From assembly GCA_035547055.1 (NCBI GenBank), contig DASZVN010000002.1, positions 1 to 23,515 on the forward strand: DNA of 23,515 nucleotides. Reading direction: 5' to 3'. The notes beneath the pieces are model-generated. The model was not told the origin of the DNA. It saw nothing but the letters and a program-made list of their open reading frames with translations, and did not search any database. A program made the translations under genes and the position numbers. How positions within the stretch are numbered: the stretch's first letter is position 1; every line of letters starts with the position of its first letter. This DNA comes from DASZVN01 sp035547055. GTDB taxonomy: Bacteria; Pseudomonadota; Alphaproteobacteria; Rhizobiales; Methylopilaceae. Below are positions 5,718 through 14,243 of the stretch, piece after piece.

Positions 5718-7393
5718 GCGACGACGTTCCCGGCGCGCCGCCGCGGCCGCGCGGCATCTCGCGCCACCGCATCCGCCTCGCGACGATCGGCTTCGCGGCG
5801 ATCTTCCTCCTGATCGCGGGACGGCTGGTGCAGCTCGGCATCGCGCCCGACCCGCAGGCGCGCGAGCGGGTCGACGCCGAGCATGCGCTCTCGATCCGCC
5901 GGCCGGACATCGTCGACCGCAAGGGCCGCCTGCTCGCGACCGACATCGAATCCGCCTCGGTGTTCGCCGATCCCAAGCAGATGCTCGACATCGACACCGC
6001 CGCCGACAAGCTCGGCAAGGTGCTCGGCCTCGACCCGGTGAAGCTCCGCTCCCGCTTCGCCAAGAACCGGGGCTTCGAGTGGCTCGCCCGCGAGCTGACC
6101 CCGCAGCAGCGCGACGCGGTGTTCCGCCTCGGCATCCCCGGCATCGACTTCATGACCGAGGACCGCCGCATCTATCCCAACGGGCCGATCGTCTCGCACG
6201 TGCTCGGCTCGGTCGACGTCGACGGCCACGGCATCGCCGGGATGGAGAAGTACATCGACCAGATCGGCGACGTCGCCAAGGCCGGGGACCAGAAGGTCCT
6301 GAAGCCGGTGCGCCTGTCGCTCGATCTCGACGTGCAGAACGTCGTGCGCGAGGAGCTGGTCGAGGGGGTCCAGCACTACAAGGCGATCGCCGGCGCCGGC
6401 CTCGTGATGGACCCCAACACCGGCGAGGTCATCGCGCTGGTGTCGATCCCCGACTTCAACCCCAACGATCCGGCCGCGGCGCTGAAGCCCGATACCATCG
6501 ACCGCATCGCGGTCGGCCTGTTCGAGATGGGCTCGACCTTCAAGGCGCTCACGGAGGCGATGGCGCTCGACTCCGGCAAGATCAAGATGAGCGACCGCTT
6601 CGACGCCAGCAAGCCGCTGCAATATGGCCGCTTTCGCATCCATGATTTCGAGCCGATGCACCGGGCGCTGAACCTCGCCGAGATCTTCAAGTACTCGTCG
6701 AACATCGGCGCGGCCCGCATCGCGATGGCGATGGGCGTCGACGCCCACAAGGCGTTCCTCGGGAAGATGGGCCAGCTCACCCGCCTCAAGACCGAGCTGC
6801 CCGAGAGCGCGAGCCCGATCGTGCCCCATCCCTGGGGCGAGCTGAACACCATCACCATCGCGTTCGGCCACGGCCTGTCGGTGACGCCGCTCCAGACCAT
6901 GATGGCGGTGAACGCGCTCGTGAACGGCGGCAAGCTCATCACCCCGACCTTCCTGGTGCGCGACCAGGCCGAGGCCGATGCCGTCGGCAAGCAGGTGATC
7001 AAGCCTTCCACCTCCGCCGACATGCGCTACCTGATGCGCCTGAACGCGGAGGAGGGGTCGGCCAAGATGGCCAACGTCCCCGGCTACGCCATCGGCGGCA
7101 AGACCGGCACCGCCAACAAGGTCGTCAACGGCCGCTATGCCGAGCACAAGGTGCTGACCGATTTCACCGGCGTCTTCCCCTATTACGCGCCGCGCTACGT
7201 CGTGCTGGTCCTGCTCGACGAGCCGAAGGGGCTGCCGGAGACCCACGGCTTCCACACCGCCGCGTGGAACTCGGGCGTCATCACCGGCAAGATCATCCAG
7301 CGCATCGCGCCGATCCTCGGCGTGCCGCCCGACATGAGCCCGCCGCCGAACGTCCCGCCGGGCGGCATCACGCTGGCGGAACGCACCCCATGA
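5714..7393 (+). CDS. ftsI: Septal peptidoglycan transpeptidase FtsI (PBP3)
   Basis: FtsI is the class B penicillin-binding protein that cross-links septal peptidoglycan and pairs with FtsW. The product has 559 residues. There is a short cytoplasmic N-terminus and one membrane segment at about 21-38. The PBP-dimerisation (pedestal) domain follows, with RRPDIVDRKGRLLATDIES early and GHGIAGMEKYID later. The transpeptidase domain has all three motifs: STFK with nucleophile Ser274, SSN at 328-330 and KTG at 463-465. The last block includes FTGVFP and VVLVLLDEP. Start and stop both overlap neighbours by ATGA (ftsL and murE). Confidence 0.98.
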   Translation: MSDDVPGAPPRPRGISRHRIRLATIGFAAIFLLIAGRLVQLGIAPDPQARERVDAEHALSIRRPDIVDRKGRLLATDIESASVFADPKQMLDIDTAADKLGKVLGLDPVKLRSRFAKNRGFEWLARELTPQQRDAVFRLGIPGIDFMTEDRRIYPNGPIVSHVLGSVDVDGHGIAGMEKYIDQIGDVAKAGDQKVLKPVRLSLDLDVQNVVREELVEGVQHYKAIAGAGLVMDPNTGEVIALVSIPDFNPNDPAAALKPDTIDRIAVGLFEMGSTFKALTEAMALDSGKIKMSDRFDASKPLQYGRFRIHDFEPMHRALNLAEIFKYSSNIGAARIAMAMGVDAHKAFLGKMGQLTRLKTELPESASPIVPHPWGELNTITIAFGHGLSVTPLQTMMAVNALVNGGKLITPTFLVRDQAEADAVGKQVIKPSTSADMRYLMRLNAEEGSAKMANVPGYAIGGKTGTANKVVNGRYAEHKVLTDFTGVFPYYAPRYVVLVLLDEPKGLPETHGFHTAAWNSGVITGKIIQRIAPILGVPPDMSPPPNVPPGGITLAERTP

Positions 7394-8865
7394 ATGCGGC
7401 CGCCGGTCCGCCGCGCGGCATCTCTCTCGGCGCGCTGTTCCCGGATGCGAGGCTGCCGGCCGAGCTCCGGGCGCGGCGCATCAGCGGCCTTGCCGCCGAC
7501 AGCCGGCTGGTGCGGCCGGGCTTCCTGTTCGCGGCGATCCCCGGCACGAAGGCGGACGGCCTCGCCTATGCCGCGGCGGCCGTCCGCGCCGGGGCGGTGG
7601 CGCTGCTCGCGACGGCGCGCCCGGCGGATTTGCCGCCGCACATCGGCTTCGTCGAGGCCGCCGATCCGCGCGCGGCGCTGGCGCGGGCGGCGGCCCGGTT
7701 CTATCCGCGCCAGCCCGCCGTCCTCGCCGCCGTCACCGGCACCAACGGCAAGACCTCGGTCGCGTCGTTCCTCCGCCAGATCTGGACTGCGCTCGGCCAT
7801 CCGGCCGCGAGCATGGGCACCGTGGGGCTGGTGAGCCCGCTCGGGGTCGAGCCGGGGAGCCTGACCACGCCCGACCCGATCGCGCTGCACGAGACGCTCG
7901 ACCGCCTCGCCGGCGCCGGCGTGACGCATCTCGCCTTGGAGGCCTCCTCGCACGGGCTGGTGCAGCATCGGCTCGACGGCCTGCGCCTCGCGGCGGCGGG
8001 CTTCACCAACCTCACCCGCGACCACCTCGACTACCACGGCAGCTTCGAGGCCTATCGCGCCGCCAAGCTGATCCTGTTCGAGACGCTGCTGCCGTCGGGC
8101 GGGATGGCGGTGGTCTGCGCCGACGGCGCCGAGGCCGATGCCTTCCTCGCGCTGATCCGGCGGCGCGGGCTGCCGTGCCTCACGGTCGGCCGCGCCGGCA
8201 TCGACCTCAGGCTGGTCGAGGCGGAGCCGGAGGGGTTCGGCCAGCGCCTGGTGGTCGACGCGCGGGGCCGGCGCTTTCCCATCCGTCTCGCGCTGCCGGG
8301 CGCGTTCCAGGCCGACAACGTCCTGGTCGCGGCAGGCCTCGCCATCGCGACCGGCGCCGACACCGAGGCGGTGATGGCGACGCTCGGCGATCTCGAGGGC
8401 GCGCCGGGACGGCTCGAGAAGGTGGCGGAGACCAACGGCGCGCTGGTGGTGGTCGACTACGCCCATACGCCCGATGCCCTGACGAACGTCCTCGCGACGC
8501 TGCGCCCCTATGCCAAGGGCCGGCTGATCGCGGTGTTCGGCGCCGGCGGCGACCGCGACGCCGGCAAGCGCCCGCTGATGGGCGCGGCCGTCGCCGCGGC
8601 GGCGGATCTCGCGATCGTCACCGACGACAACCCGCGCTCCGAAGACCCGGCCGCGATCCGCCGTGCCGTCCTCGCCGCGGCGCCGGGCGCCCGCGAGATC
8701 GGCGACCGCGCCGCGGCGATCGCCGCCGCGATCGCAGAGCTTCGCCCCGGCGATGTCCTGTTGATCGCCGGCAAAGGCCACGAAACCGGCCAGATTGTCG
8801 GCGACCGGACCCTCCCGTACGCGGACCACGACGCGGTCCGGGCGGTGCTGGAGGGCAGGCGATGA
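7390..8865 (+). CDS. murE: UDP-MurNAc-L-Ala-D-Glu:meso-2,6-diaminopimelate ligase (MurE)
   Basis: MurE adds the third stem-peptide residue to UDP-MurNAc-dipeptide using ATP, in the cytosol. The 491-residue product has the three-domain Mur ligase layout. The N-terminal uridine-binding domain holds GLAADSRLVRPGFLFAAI. The ATPase loop GTNGKTS is at 117-123 (Lys121), followed by TTPDPIALHETLDRL and LEASSHGL. The C-terminal domain holds VDYAHTPDAL, FGAGGDRD and DNPRSEDP; DNPR at 413-416 is the signature that selects meso-diaminopimelate over lysine. The end GKGHETGQ is also family-typical. ATGA overlaps link it to ftsI and murF. Confidence 0.98.
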   Translation: MNAAAGPPRGISLGALFPDARLPAELRARRISGLAADSRLVRPGFLFAAIPGTKADGLAYAAAAVRAGAVALLATARPADLPPHIGFVEAADPRAALARAAARFYPRQPAVLAAVTGTNGKTSVASFLRQIWTALGHPAASMGTVGLVSPLGVEPGSLTTPDPIALHETLDRLAGAGVTHLALEASSHGLVQHRLDGLRLAAAGFTNLTRDHLDYHGSFEAYRAAKLILFETLLPSGGMAVVCADGAEADAFLALIRRRGLPCLTVGRAGIDLRLVEAEPEGFGQRLVVDARGRRFPIRLALPGAFQADNVLVAAGLAIATGADTEAVMATLGDLEGAPGRLEKVAETNGALVVVDYAHTPDALTNVLATLRPYAKGRLIAVFGAGGDRDAGKRPLMGAAVAAAADLAIVTDDNPRSEDPAAIRRAVLAAAPGAREIGDRAAAIAAAIAELRPGDVLLIAGKGHETGQIVGDRTLPYADHDAVRAVLEGRR

Positions 8866-10295
8866 CCAATCCGCTGTGGACCGGGCAGGCGATCCGCGCG
8901 GCGACCGGCGGACGGGTGGTCGGCACGCTGCCGGACGCGGTGACCGGCGTCTCGATCGACAGCCGCAGCCTCGTGCCGGGCGACGCCTTCTTCGCCATCG
9001 CCGGCGAGCGGCTCGACGGCCACGCCTTCGTCGCCGCCGCGCTGAAGGCCGGCGCCGCGCTCGCCGTGGTCTCGGCCGACCGGGCGCCCGAGCTCGGCGA
9101 TGCCGCCCCGCTCGTCGTCGTGCCCGACGTTCTCGAAGCCCTGCGCGCGCTCGGCCGCGCGGCGCGGGCGCGGGCGGAGGCGAAGATCGCCGCGGTCACC
9201 GGCAGCGTCGGCAAGACCGGCAGCAAGGAGATGCTGCGCCTGGTGCTCGGCAGCGCCGGCGAGACCCACGCTTCGGCGGCCTCGTTCAACAATCATTGGG
9301 GCGTGCCGCTGACCTTGGCGCGCCTGCCGGCCGCCGCCGCCTTCGCGGTGTTCGAGATCGGGATGAACCATGCCGGCGAGATCACCCCGCTGGTCGGCCT
9401 GGTGAAGCCGCACGTCGCGATCATCACGACGGTCGAGCCGGTGCATCTCGAGTTCTTCCCCTCGGTCGAGGCGATCGCCGACGCCAAGGCCGAGATCATG
9501 TCCGGGCTGGTCGAGGGCGGCACCGTCGTCCTGAACCGCGACAACGGCCAATACGGCCGGCTCGCCGCCAAGGCCAAGGCGTCGGGCGTGAAGGCGATGA
9601 GCTTCGGTGTCCATCCCGGCGCCGACGCCCGCCTCCTGACCCACGCCGCGCTGCCGGAGCGCTCGGTCGTCACCGCCGCCATCGCCGGCACCGAGATCGT
9701 CTACACGCTCGGCGCGCCCGGCCGCCATCTGGTGCAGAACAGCCTCGGCGTGCTGCTCGCCGCCAAGCTTCTCGGCGTCGACGTCAAAGCTGCGGCGGAT
9801 GCGCTGCAGGCGTTCCGCGCTCCTCCGGGCCGCGGCGAGCGCCACGTCCTGCCGGTCGGCGCCGGGCAGGCGATCCTGCTCGACGAGAGCTACAACGCCA
9901 ACCCGGCCTCGATGCGCGCCGCGCTCGAGCTGCTCGGCGCGACCACCGTGGTCGCCGGCGGCCGCCGCATCGCCGTGCTCGGCGACATGCTGGAGCTCGG
10001 CCCCGGCGCCGAGCTGCTCCACCGCACGCTGGCGCGGGTGGTCCTGGAGAACCGCATCGACCTCGTCTTCGCCGCCGGCCCGCTGATGCGCGCGCTCTAC
10101 AACGCGCTGCCGGTGCAGCGCCGGGGCGGCTGGGCACCGACCTCGGCCGACCTCGAGCCGCGCCTCCTCGCCGCGATCGGCCGGGGCGACGCCGTCATGG
10201 TCAAGGGTTCGCTCGGCAGCCGCATGGGTCCGCTGGTCAAGGCCCTGATCCGACATTTCGCCGGGGCGACGGCCTCGGGCGACAACGCCGCCTGA
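8862..10295 (+). CDS. murF: UDP-MurNAc-tripeptide:D-alanyl-D-alanine ligase (MurF)
   Basis: MurF attaches the D-Ala-D-Ala dipeptide, made by Ddl from the same cluster, to UDP-MurNAc-tripeptide. The product has 477 residues. The N-terminal domain contains SIDSRSLVPGDAFFAIAGERLDG. The ATPase loop reads GSVGKTGSKE with Lys118; many MurF proteins have Thr or Ser where this one has Gly after GKT. NNHWGVPLTLARLP and FEIGMNHAGEI follow, then DESYNANPASMRAAL with YNANP at 344-348, and LGDMLELG. KGSLGSRMG near the end is also conserved. The ATG overlaps the murE stop by 4 nt; after its stop there is a 12-nt gap to mraY. Confidence 0.98.
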   Translation: MTNPLWTGQAIRAATGGRVVGTLPDAVTGVSIDSRSLVPGDAFFAIAGERLDGHAFVAAALKAGAALAVVSADRAPELGDAAPLVVVPDVLEALRALGRAARARAEAKIAAVTGSVGKTGSKEMLRLVLGSAGETHASAASFNNHWGVPLTLARLPAAAAFAVFEIGMNHAGEITPLVGLVKPHVAIITTVEPVHLEFFPSVEAIADAKAEIMSGLVEGGTVVLNRDNGQYGRLAAKAKASGVKAMSFGVHPGADARLLTHAALPERSVVTAAIAGTEIVYTLGAPGRHLVQNSLGVLLAAKLLGVDVKAAADALQAFRAPPGRGERHVLPVGAGQAILLDESYNANPASMRAALELLGATTVVAGGRRIAVLGDMLELGPGAELLHRTLARVVLENRIDLVFAAGPLMRALYNALPVQRRGGWAPTSADLEPRLLAAIGRGDAVMVKGSLGSRMGPLVKALIRHFAGATASGDNAA

Positions 10296-10307
10296 GGTTT
10301 CCCGTCG

Positions 10308-11393
10308 ATGCTGCCGTTCCTCGCCGACTTCTCGCACAGCGTACCGCTGGTCAACGTCTTCCGCTACATAACCTTCCGCACCGGCGGGGCGATCGTCACG
10401 GCGCTCCTGTTCGTCTTCCTGTTCGGCCCGGCGATCATCGACGCCTTGCGGCTGCGCCAGGGCAAGGGCCAGCCGATCCGCGAGGACGGGCCGGCGACCC
10501 ACCTTCTCACCAAGAAGGGCACGCCGACGATGGGCGGGCTGATGATCCTGTCGGGGATCGTCGTCGCCACGCTGCTCTGGAGCAACCTCTCCAACCCCTA
10601 TGTGTGGGCGGTGCTGGCGGTGATGCTCGGCTTCGGCGCGATCGGCTTCTACGACGACTACCTGAAGATCACCAAGCAGAGCCACAAGGGCTTCTCCGGC
10701 CGCTCCCGCCTCGCGGTCGAGTTCGTGATGGCGGCGACCGCGACGCTGATCCTCGTCCTGGTCAGCCCGCCGGCGCAGTCGACCGTGCTGGCGATGCCGT
10801 TCCTCAAGAACGTCGGGCTGAATCTCGGCTGGTTCTTCATCGTCTTCGGCGCGGTGGTGATCGTCGGCGCCGGCAACGCGGTGAACCTCACCGACGGGCT
10901 CGACGGCCTCGCCATCGTGCCGGTGATGGTGGCCTGCCTCAGCTTCGGCGCCATCGCCTATCTCGCCGGCAATGCGGTCTTCGCCGACTATCTCGAGATC
11001 CATTTCACGCCCGGCACCGGCGAGCTCGCGGTGCTGTGCGGTTCGGTGCTCGGTGCGGGGCTCGGTTTCCTGTGGTTCAACGCGCCGCCGGCCCAGATCT
11101 TCATGGGCGACACCGGCTCGCTTTCGCTTGGCGCCTTCCTCGGCGCCGTCGCGGTCGCGACCAAGCACGAGATCGTGCTGGCGATCGTCGGCGGCCTGTT
11201 CGTGGTCGAGGCCGCCTCCGTCATCATCCAGGTCGCCTCGTTCAAGATGACCGGCAAGCGGGTCTTCCGCATGGCGCCGATCCATCACCATTTCGAGCAG
11301 ATGGGCTGGACCGAGCCGCAGGTCGTGATCCGGTTCTGGATCATCGCGGTCGTGCTGGCGCTGCTCGGCCTGTCCTCGCTCAAGCTGCGGTGA
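10308..11393 (+). CDS. mraY: Phospho-N-acetylmuramoyl-pentapeptide transferase (MraY)
   Basis: MraY transfers phospho-MurNAc-pentapeptide to undecaprenyl phosphate and forms lipid I, the first membrane step of peptidoglycan synthesis. The 361-residue length is standard, and about ten hydrophobic segments are visible. KKGTPTMGG lies near residue 70, and the Mg-binding/active-site Asp pair DD is at 116-117 in FYDDYLK. NLTDGLDGLA starts at 193, FMGDTGS has Asp268, and the triple His in APIHHHFEQ is at 326-328. The purine run GAGG overlaps the murF stop and is the likely ribosome binding site. It is followed by a palindromic repeat rather than directly by murD. Confidence 0.98.
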   Translation: MLPFLADFSHSVPLVNVFRYITFRTGGAIVTALLFVFLFGPAIIDALRLRQGKGQPIREDGPATHLLTKKGTPTMGGLMILSGIVVATLLWSNLSNPYVWAVLAVMLGFGAIGFYDDYLKITKQSHKGFSGRSRLAVEFVMAATATLILVLVSPPAQSTVLAMPFLKNVGLNLGWFFIVFGAVVIVGAGNAVNLTDGLDGLAIVPVMVACLSFGAIAYLAGNAVFADYLEIHFTPGTGELAVLCGSVLGAGLGFLWFNAPPAQIFMGDTGSLSLGAFLGAVAVATKHEIVLAIVGGLFVVEAASVIIQVASFKMTGKRVFRMAPIHHHFEQMGWTEPQVVIRFWIIAVVLALLGLSSLKLR

Positions 11394-11414
11394 GGACGCG
11401 ATGGACGCCTCTTT

Positions 11415-11563
11415 CGTCATTGCGAGCGCGGCGAAGCAATCCCGGGGACGCGCCCGTGCCCCCTGGATTGCTTCGCCGGCGCTCAGATCGGGCTTGCCCG
11501 ATTTGAGCGGGCAAAAGTGCCGAACGTGGACACGCCCAAATTCGGTGCCTTCTCGCAATGACG
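11415..11563. repeat. Palindromic intergenic repeat A, with a nested hairpin
   Basis: The outer arms CGTCATTGCGAG (11415-11426) and CTCGCAATGACG (11552-11563) are perfect 12-bp inverted repeats. Inside, CGGCGAAGCAATCC (11429-11442) pairs perfectly with 11465-11478. The right half is interrupted by about 70 nt of other sequence containing a strong hairpin: GCTCA/TGAGC (11481-11485/11504-11508) around ATCGGGC/GCCCGAT (11487-11493/11496-11502) with a TT loop. The left arm is the kind of dispersed CGTCATTGCGAG element found in many copies in some alphaproteobacterial genomes. The element fills most of the mraY/murD gap; its right end is 13 nt before the murD ATG. Confidence 0.85.
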
Positions 11564-11576
11564 GCGGGGCGCGGCG

Positions 11577-12977
11577 ATGACGCCCGTCACCGCCTTTCGC
11601 GGCAGGCGCGTCGCGCTGTTCGGGCTCGGCGGCTCGGGCCTTGCGACCGCGAAGGCGCTCGCGGCGGGCGGGGCGGCGGTGGTCGCCTGGGACGACGCGG
11701 CGGCGCGTCGTGATGCGGCGACGGGGCAGGGGATCGTCGTCGGCGATCTCGCGAGCGCCGAATGGAGCGGGTTTGCCGCGCTGGTGCTCTCGCCCGGCGT
11801 GCCGCTGACCCATCCGAAGCCGCACTGGACCGTCGAGAAGGCGCGCGCGGCGGGGGTCGAGATCATCGGCGACATCGAGCTGTTCGTGCGCGAGCGGCGG
11901 GCGGGCGCGCCGGGCGCGCCGCTCGTCGCGATTACCGGCACCAACGGCAAGTCGACGACGACCGCGCTGATCGCTCACATCCTTGCCGCCGCCGGCCGCG
12001 AGGTCGCGCTCGGCGGCAATATCGGCACGCCGATCCTGGAACTGCCGCCGCCGGCGCCCGACCGGGTGCACGTGATCGAGTGCTCCTCGTTCCAGATCGA
12101 CCTCGCGCCATCGCTCGATCCGACCGTCGGCGTCCTCCTCAACCTGTCCGAGGACCATCTCGACCGCCACGGCACGATGGAGCACTACGCCGCGATCAAG
12201 GAGCGGCTGGTCGCTCGTGCCGACACCGCGATCGTCGGCGTCGACGATGCCCTGTCCGCCGCGATCGCCGATCGGCTCGACGCCGCGGGCGTCGCGGTCC
12301 GCCGGATCTCGGCGGAAGGCCCCGTGAACGGCGGCGTGTTCGCCCGCGACACCACGCTGATCGAGGCCGCCGACGCCCACCAGACCGTCGTCGCGGATGT
12401 CGCTGGCATCCGCTCGCTCCGCGGCCGCCACAACGCGCAGAACGCCGCGGCCGCCGTCGCCGCGACGCTGGCGCTGGGGCTCGATCCGGCCGCGATCGCG
12501 CAGGCGCTGCCGGGCTTCCCCGGCCTGCCCCACCGCATGGAGGAAGTCGGCCGCGACGGCCGCGTGCTCTTCGTCAACGATTCCAAGGCCACCAACGCCG
12601 ACAGCGCCGCCCGCGCGCTGGCCAGCTTCCGCGGCGTCTTCTGGATCGCCGGCGGCCGGCCGAAGACCGGCGGCATCACCAGCCTCGCCGCGTTCTTCCC
12701 CCGTGTCGCCAAGGCCTATCTGATCGGCGAGGCGGCCCCGGATTTTGCCGCGACGCTGGCAGGCGCGGTCCCGGCGGAGATCGCCGGCACGCTGGAAGCG
12801 GCGCTCGAGCAGGCCGCCGCCGATGCCCTGCGATCCGCCGCGCCGGAGCCGGTGGTGCTGCTGTCGCCGGCCTGCGCGTCCTACGACCAGTTCAAGAATT
12901 TCGAGGAGCGGGGCGACCGCTTCCGGGCGCTCGTCGCCCAGCTCCTCGCACGATCGCCCCAGGAGGCCGTGCCATGA
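11577..12977 (+). CDS. murD: UDP-MurNAc-L-alanine:D-glutamate ligase (MurD)
   Basis: MurD adds D-glutamate to UDP-MurNAc-L-Ala with ATP. The product has 466 residues. The N-terminal Rossmann-like domain starts RVALFGLGGSGLATAKAL and continues with LVLSPGVPLTHP. The ATPase loop GTNGKST is at 121-127 (Lys125); GGNIGTPILEL, ECSSFQID and LNLSEDHLDRHGTM follow. The C-terminal domain has GLPHRMEEVG, FVNDSKATNADSAARAL, WIAGGRPKTGG and LLSPACASYDQFKNFEERGDRF. The first ATG after the repeat is used, with the purine run GGCGGGG upstream. The stop overlaps the ftsW ATG by 4 nt. The immediate leader derives partly from the neighbouring palindromic repeat, so its 5' region may fold. Confidence 0.98.
   Translation: MTPVTAFRGRRVALFGLGGSGLATAKALAAGGAAVVAWDDAAARRDAATGQGIVVGDLASAEWSGFAALVLSPGVPLTHPKPHWTVEKARAAGVEIIGDIELFVRERRAGAPGAPLVAITGTNGKSTTTALIAHILAAAGREVALGGNIGTPILELPPPAPDRVHVIECSSFQIDLAPSLDPTVGVLLNLSEDHLDRHGTMEHYAAIKERLVARADTAIVGVDDALSAAIADRLDAAGVAVRRISAEGPVNGGVFARDTTLIEAADAHQTVVADVAGIRSLRGRHNAQNAAAAVAATLALGLDPAAIAQALPGFPGLPHRMEEVGRDGRVLFVNDSKATNADSAARALASFRGVFWIAGGRPKTGGITSLAAFFPRVAKAYLIGEAAPDFAATLAGAVPAEIAGTLEAALEQAAADALRSAAPEPVVLLSPACASYDQFKNFEERGDRFRALVAQLLARSPQEAVP
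12961..12966 (+). promoter_or_regulatory. Consensus ribosome binding site for ftsW
   Basis: AGGAGG lies 7 nt before the ATG at 12974, within the last codons of murD. It is one of only two perfect Shine-Dalgarno sequences before genes in this window, the other being before gdhA. It fixes the ftsW start and suggests strong re-initiation at the ATGA overlap. Confidence 0.8.
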
Positions 12978-14131
12978 TGTCCCGCGCCGAACGCACCGTC
13001 GTCTCCGAATGGTGGTGGACGGTCGATCGCTTCCTCCTGTTCGGCTTCTCCGCGCTGATGGTGCTGGGCGTCGTGCTGTCGCTCGCCGGCAGCCCGCCGG
13101 TCGCCGAGCGCATCGGCCTGCCGCCGTTCCATTTCGTCGACCGCCAGGTGCTGTTCCTGATCCCCTCGGCGGTCGTCATGGTGGCGATCTCGTTCCTGAA
13201 CGCCCGCCAGGTGCGCCGGCTCGCGCTGGTCGCCTTCGCCGGCAGCTTCGTCCTGATGATGGCGACGCTGGTGATCGGCCCCGAGATCAAGGGCGCCCAC
13301 CGCTGGATCGCCTTCGGCCCGCTCGCGATCCAGCCGTCCGAATTCGTCAAGCCGGCCTTCGTCGTGCTGGCCGCGTGGCTGTTCGCCGAGGGCTCCAAGC
13401 GGCGCGACATGCCGGGGCACCTGCTGTCGATCGGGCTCTTCGTCGCCGTCGTCGGCGTCCTGGTGATGCAGCCGGACTTCGGGCAGACGCTCCTCATCAG
13501 CCTGGTCTGGGGGCTGATGTTCTTCATGGCCGGTTTGCGCTTCCGCTGGATGGTCGGGCTCGGCGGCGTCGGCCTCGGCGGCCTCTTCTTCGCCTACAAG
13601 CTGGTGCCCCACGTCCGCGTCCGCATCGACCGCTTCCTCAATCCGGATTCGGGCGACACCTTCCAGGTCGATCGCGCGCTGGAATCGTTTCTCTCCGGCG
13701 GCTGGCTCGGCAAGGGACCGGGCGAGGGCACGGTGAAGCGCGTCCTGCCCGACGCCCACACCGATTTCATCTTCGCCGTCACCGCCGAGGAGTTCGGCAT
13801 CATCGCCTGCCTGCTGCTCCTGATGCTGTTCGGCCTCATCGTGATGCGCGGGCTGAACCATGCGCTCCGCGAGGAGGACGGCTTCGTCCGCCTTGCCACC
13901 GCCGGGCTGACGATGCTGTTCGGCCTCCAGGCCGCGATCAACATGGCGGTCAACGTCCACCTGATGCCCGCCAAGGGCATGACGCTGCCCTTCATCTCCT
14001 ATGGCGGCTCCTCCCTGCTGTCGCTCGCGCTCGCGACCGGGATGCTGCTGGCGCTGACGCGCAGGCGCCCGCGGGCGGAAGCGCTGGCGGCCGAGATCGG
14101 CGCGGGAGCGGCGCTCGGGCAGCCGGCGTGA
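12974..14131 (+). CDS. ftsW: Septal peptidoglycan glycosyltransferase FtsW (SEDS family)
   Basis: FtsW polymerises lipid II into glycan strands at the septum together with FtsI. The product has 385 residues and about ten hydrophobic segments after a short polar N-terminus. Family motifs are GAHRWIAFGPLAIQPSEFVKP with QPSEF at 120-124, MQPDFGQTLLI, and PDAHTDFIFAVTAEEFG. Asp264 in the last motif corresponds to the Asp shown to be catalytic in FtsW/RodA proteins. GMTLPFISYGGSS lies near 336-348. An ideal AGGAGG site at 12961-12966 sits 7 nt before the ATG, inside the murD 3' end. The second codon is also ATG, a minor alternative start. Confidence 0.97.
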   Translation: MMSRAERTVVSEWWWTVDRFLLFGFSALMVLGVVLSLAGSPPVAERIGLPPFHFVDRQVLFLIPSAVVMVAISFLNARQVRRLALVAFAGSFVLMMATLVIGPEIKGAHRWIAFGPLAIQPSEFVKPAFVVLAAWLFAEGSKRRDMPGHLLSIGLFVAVVGVLVMQPDFGQTLLISLVWGLMFFMAGLRFRWMVGLGGVGLGGLFFAYKLVPHVRVRIDRFLNPDSGDTFQVDRALESFLSGGWLGKGPGEGTVKRVLPDAHTDFIFAVTAEEFGIIACLLLLMLFGLIVMRGLNHALREEDGFVRLATAGLTMLFGLQAAINMAVNVHLMPAKGMTLPFISYGGSSLLSLALATGMLLALTRRRPRAEALAAEIGAGAALGQPA

Positions 14132-14140
14132 GGGAGAGGC

Positions 14141-14224
14141 CGTCATTGCGAGCGAAGCGAAGCAGTCCAGGGGTCGTGCCCGTGGTCCCTGGATGGCGTC
14201 GTCGCTGCATTCCCCGCAACGACG
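14141..14224. repeat. Palindromic intergenic repeat B, same family as repeat A
   Basis: The left arm CGTCATTGCG (14141-14150) pairs with CGCAACGACG (14215-14224) with one mismatch. Inside, TCCAGGG (14166-14172) pairs perfectly with CCCTGGA (14187-14193). The left half shares CGTCATTGCGAGCG and the GCGAAGCA core with repeat A and has the same orientation, but it is shorter and lacks the nested hairpin. It starts 10 nt after the ftsW stop and ends 19 nt before the murG ATG. Confidence 0.82.
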
Positions 14225-14243
14225 GCGAGGCGTCGGTACACCC

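Noticed and set aside
8508..12533. A minus-strand open frame of about 1,340 codons across murE to murD
   Set aside because: It is antisense to five well-supported genes (murE, murF, mraY, murD and the murE-murF junction region) and its product is low-complexity, rich in Arg, Ala, Gly, Asp and His. High GC content removes stop codons on the opposite strand.
14193..14243. Earlier in-frame ATG for murG
   Set aside because: It lies inside palindromic repeat B, and MurG proteins normally begin a few residues before the glycine loop, as from 14244.
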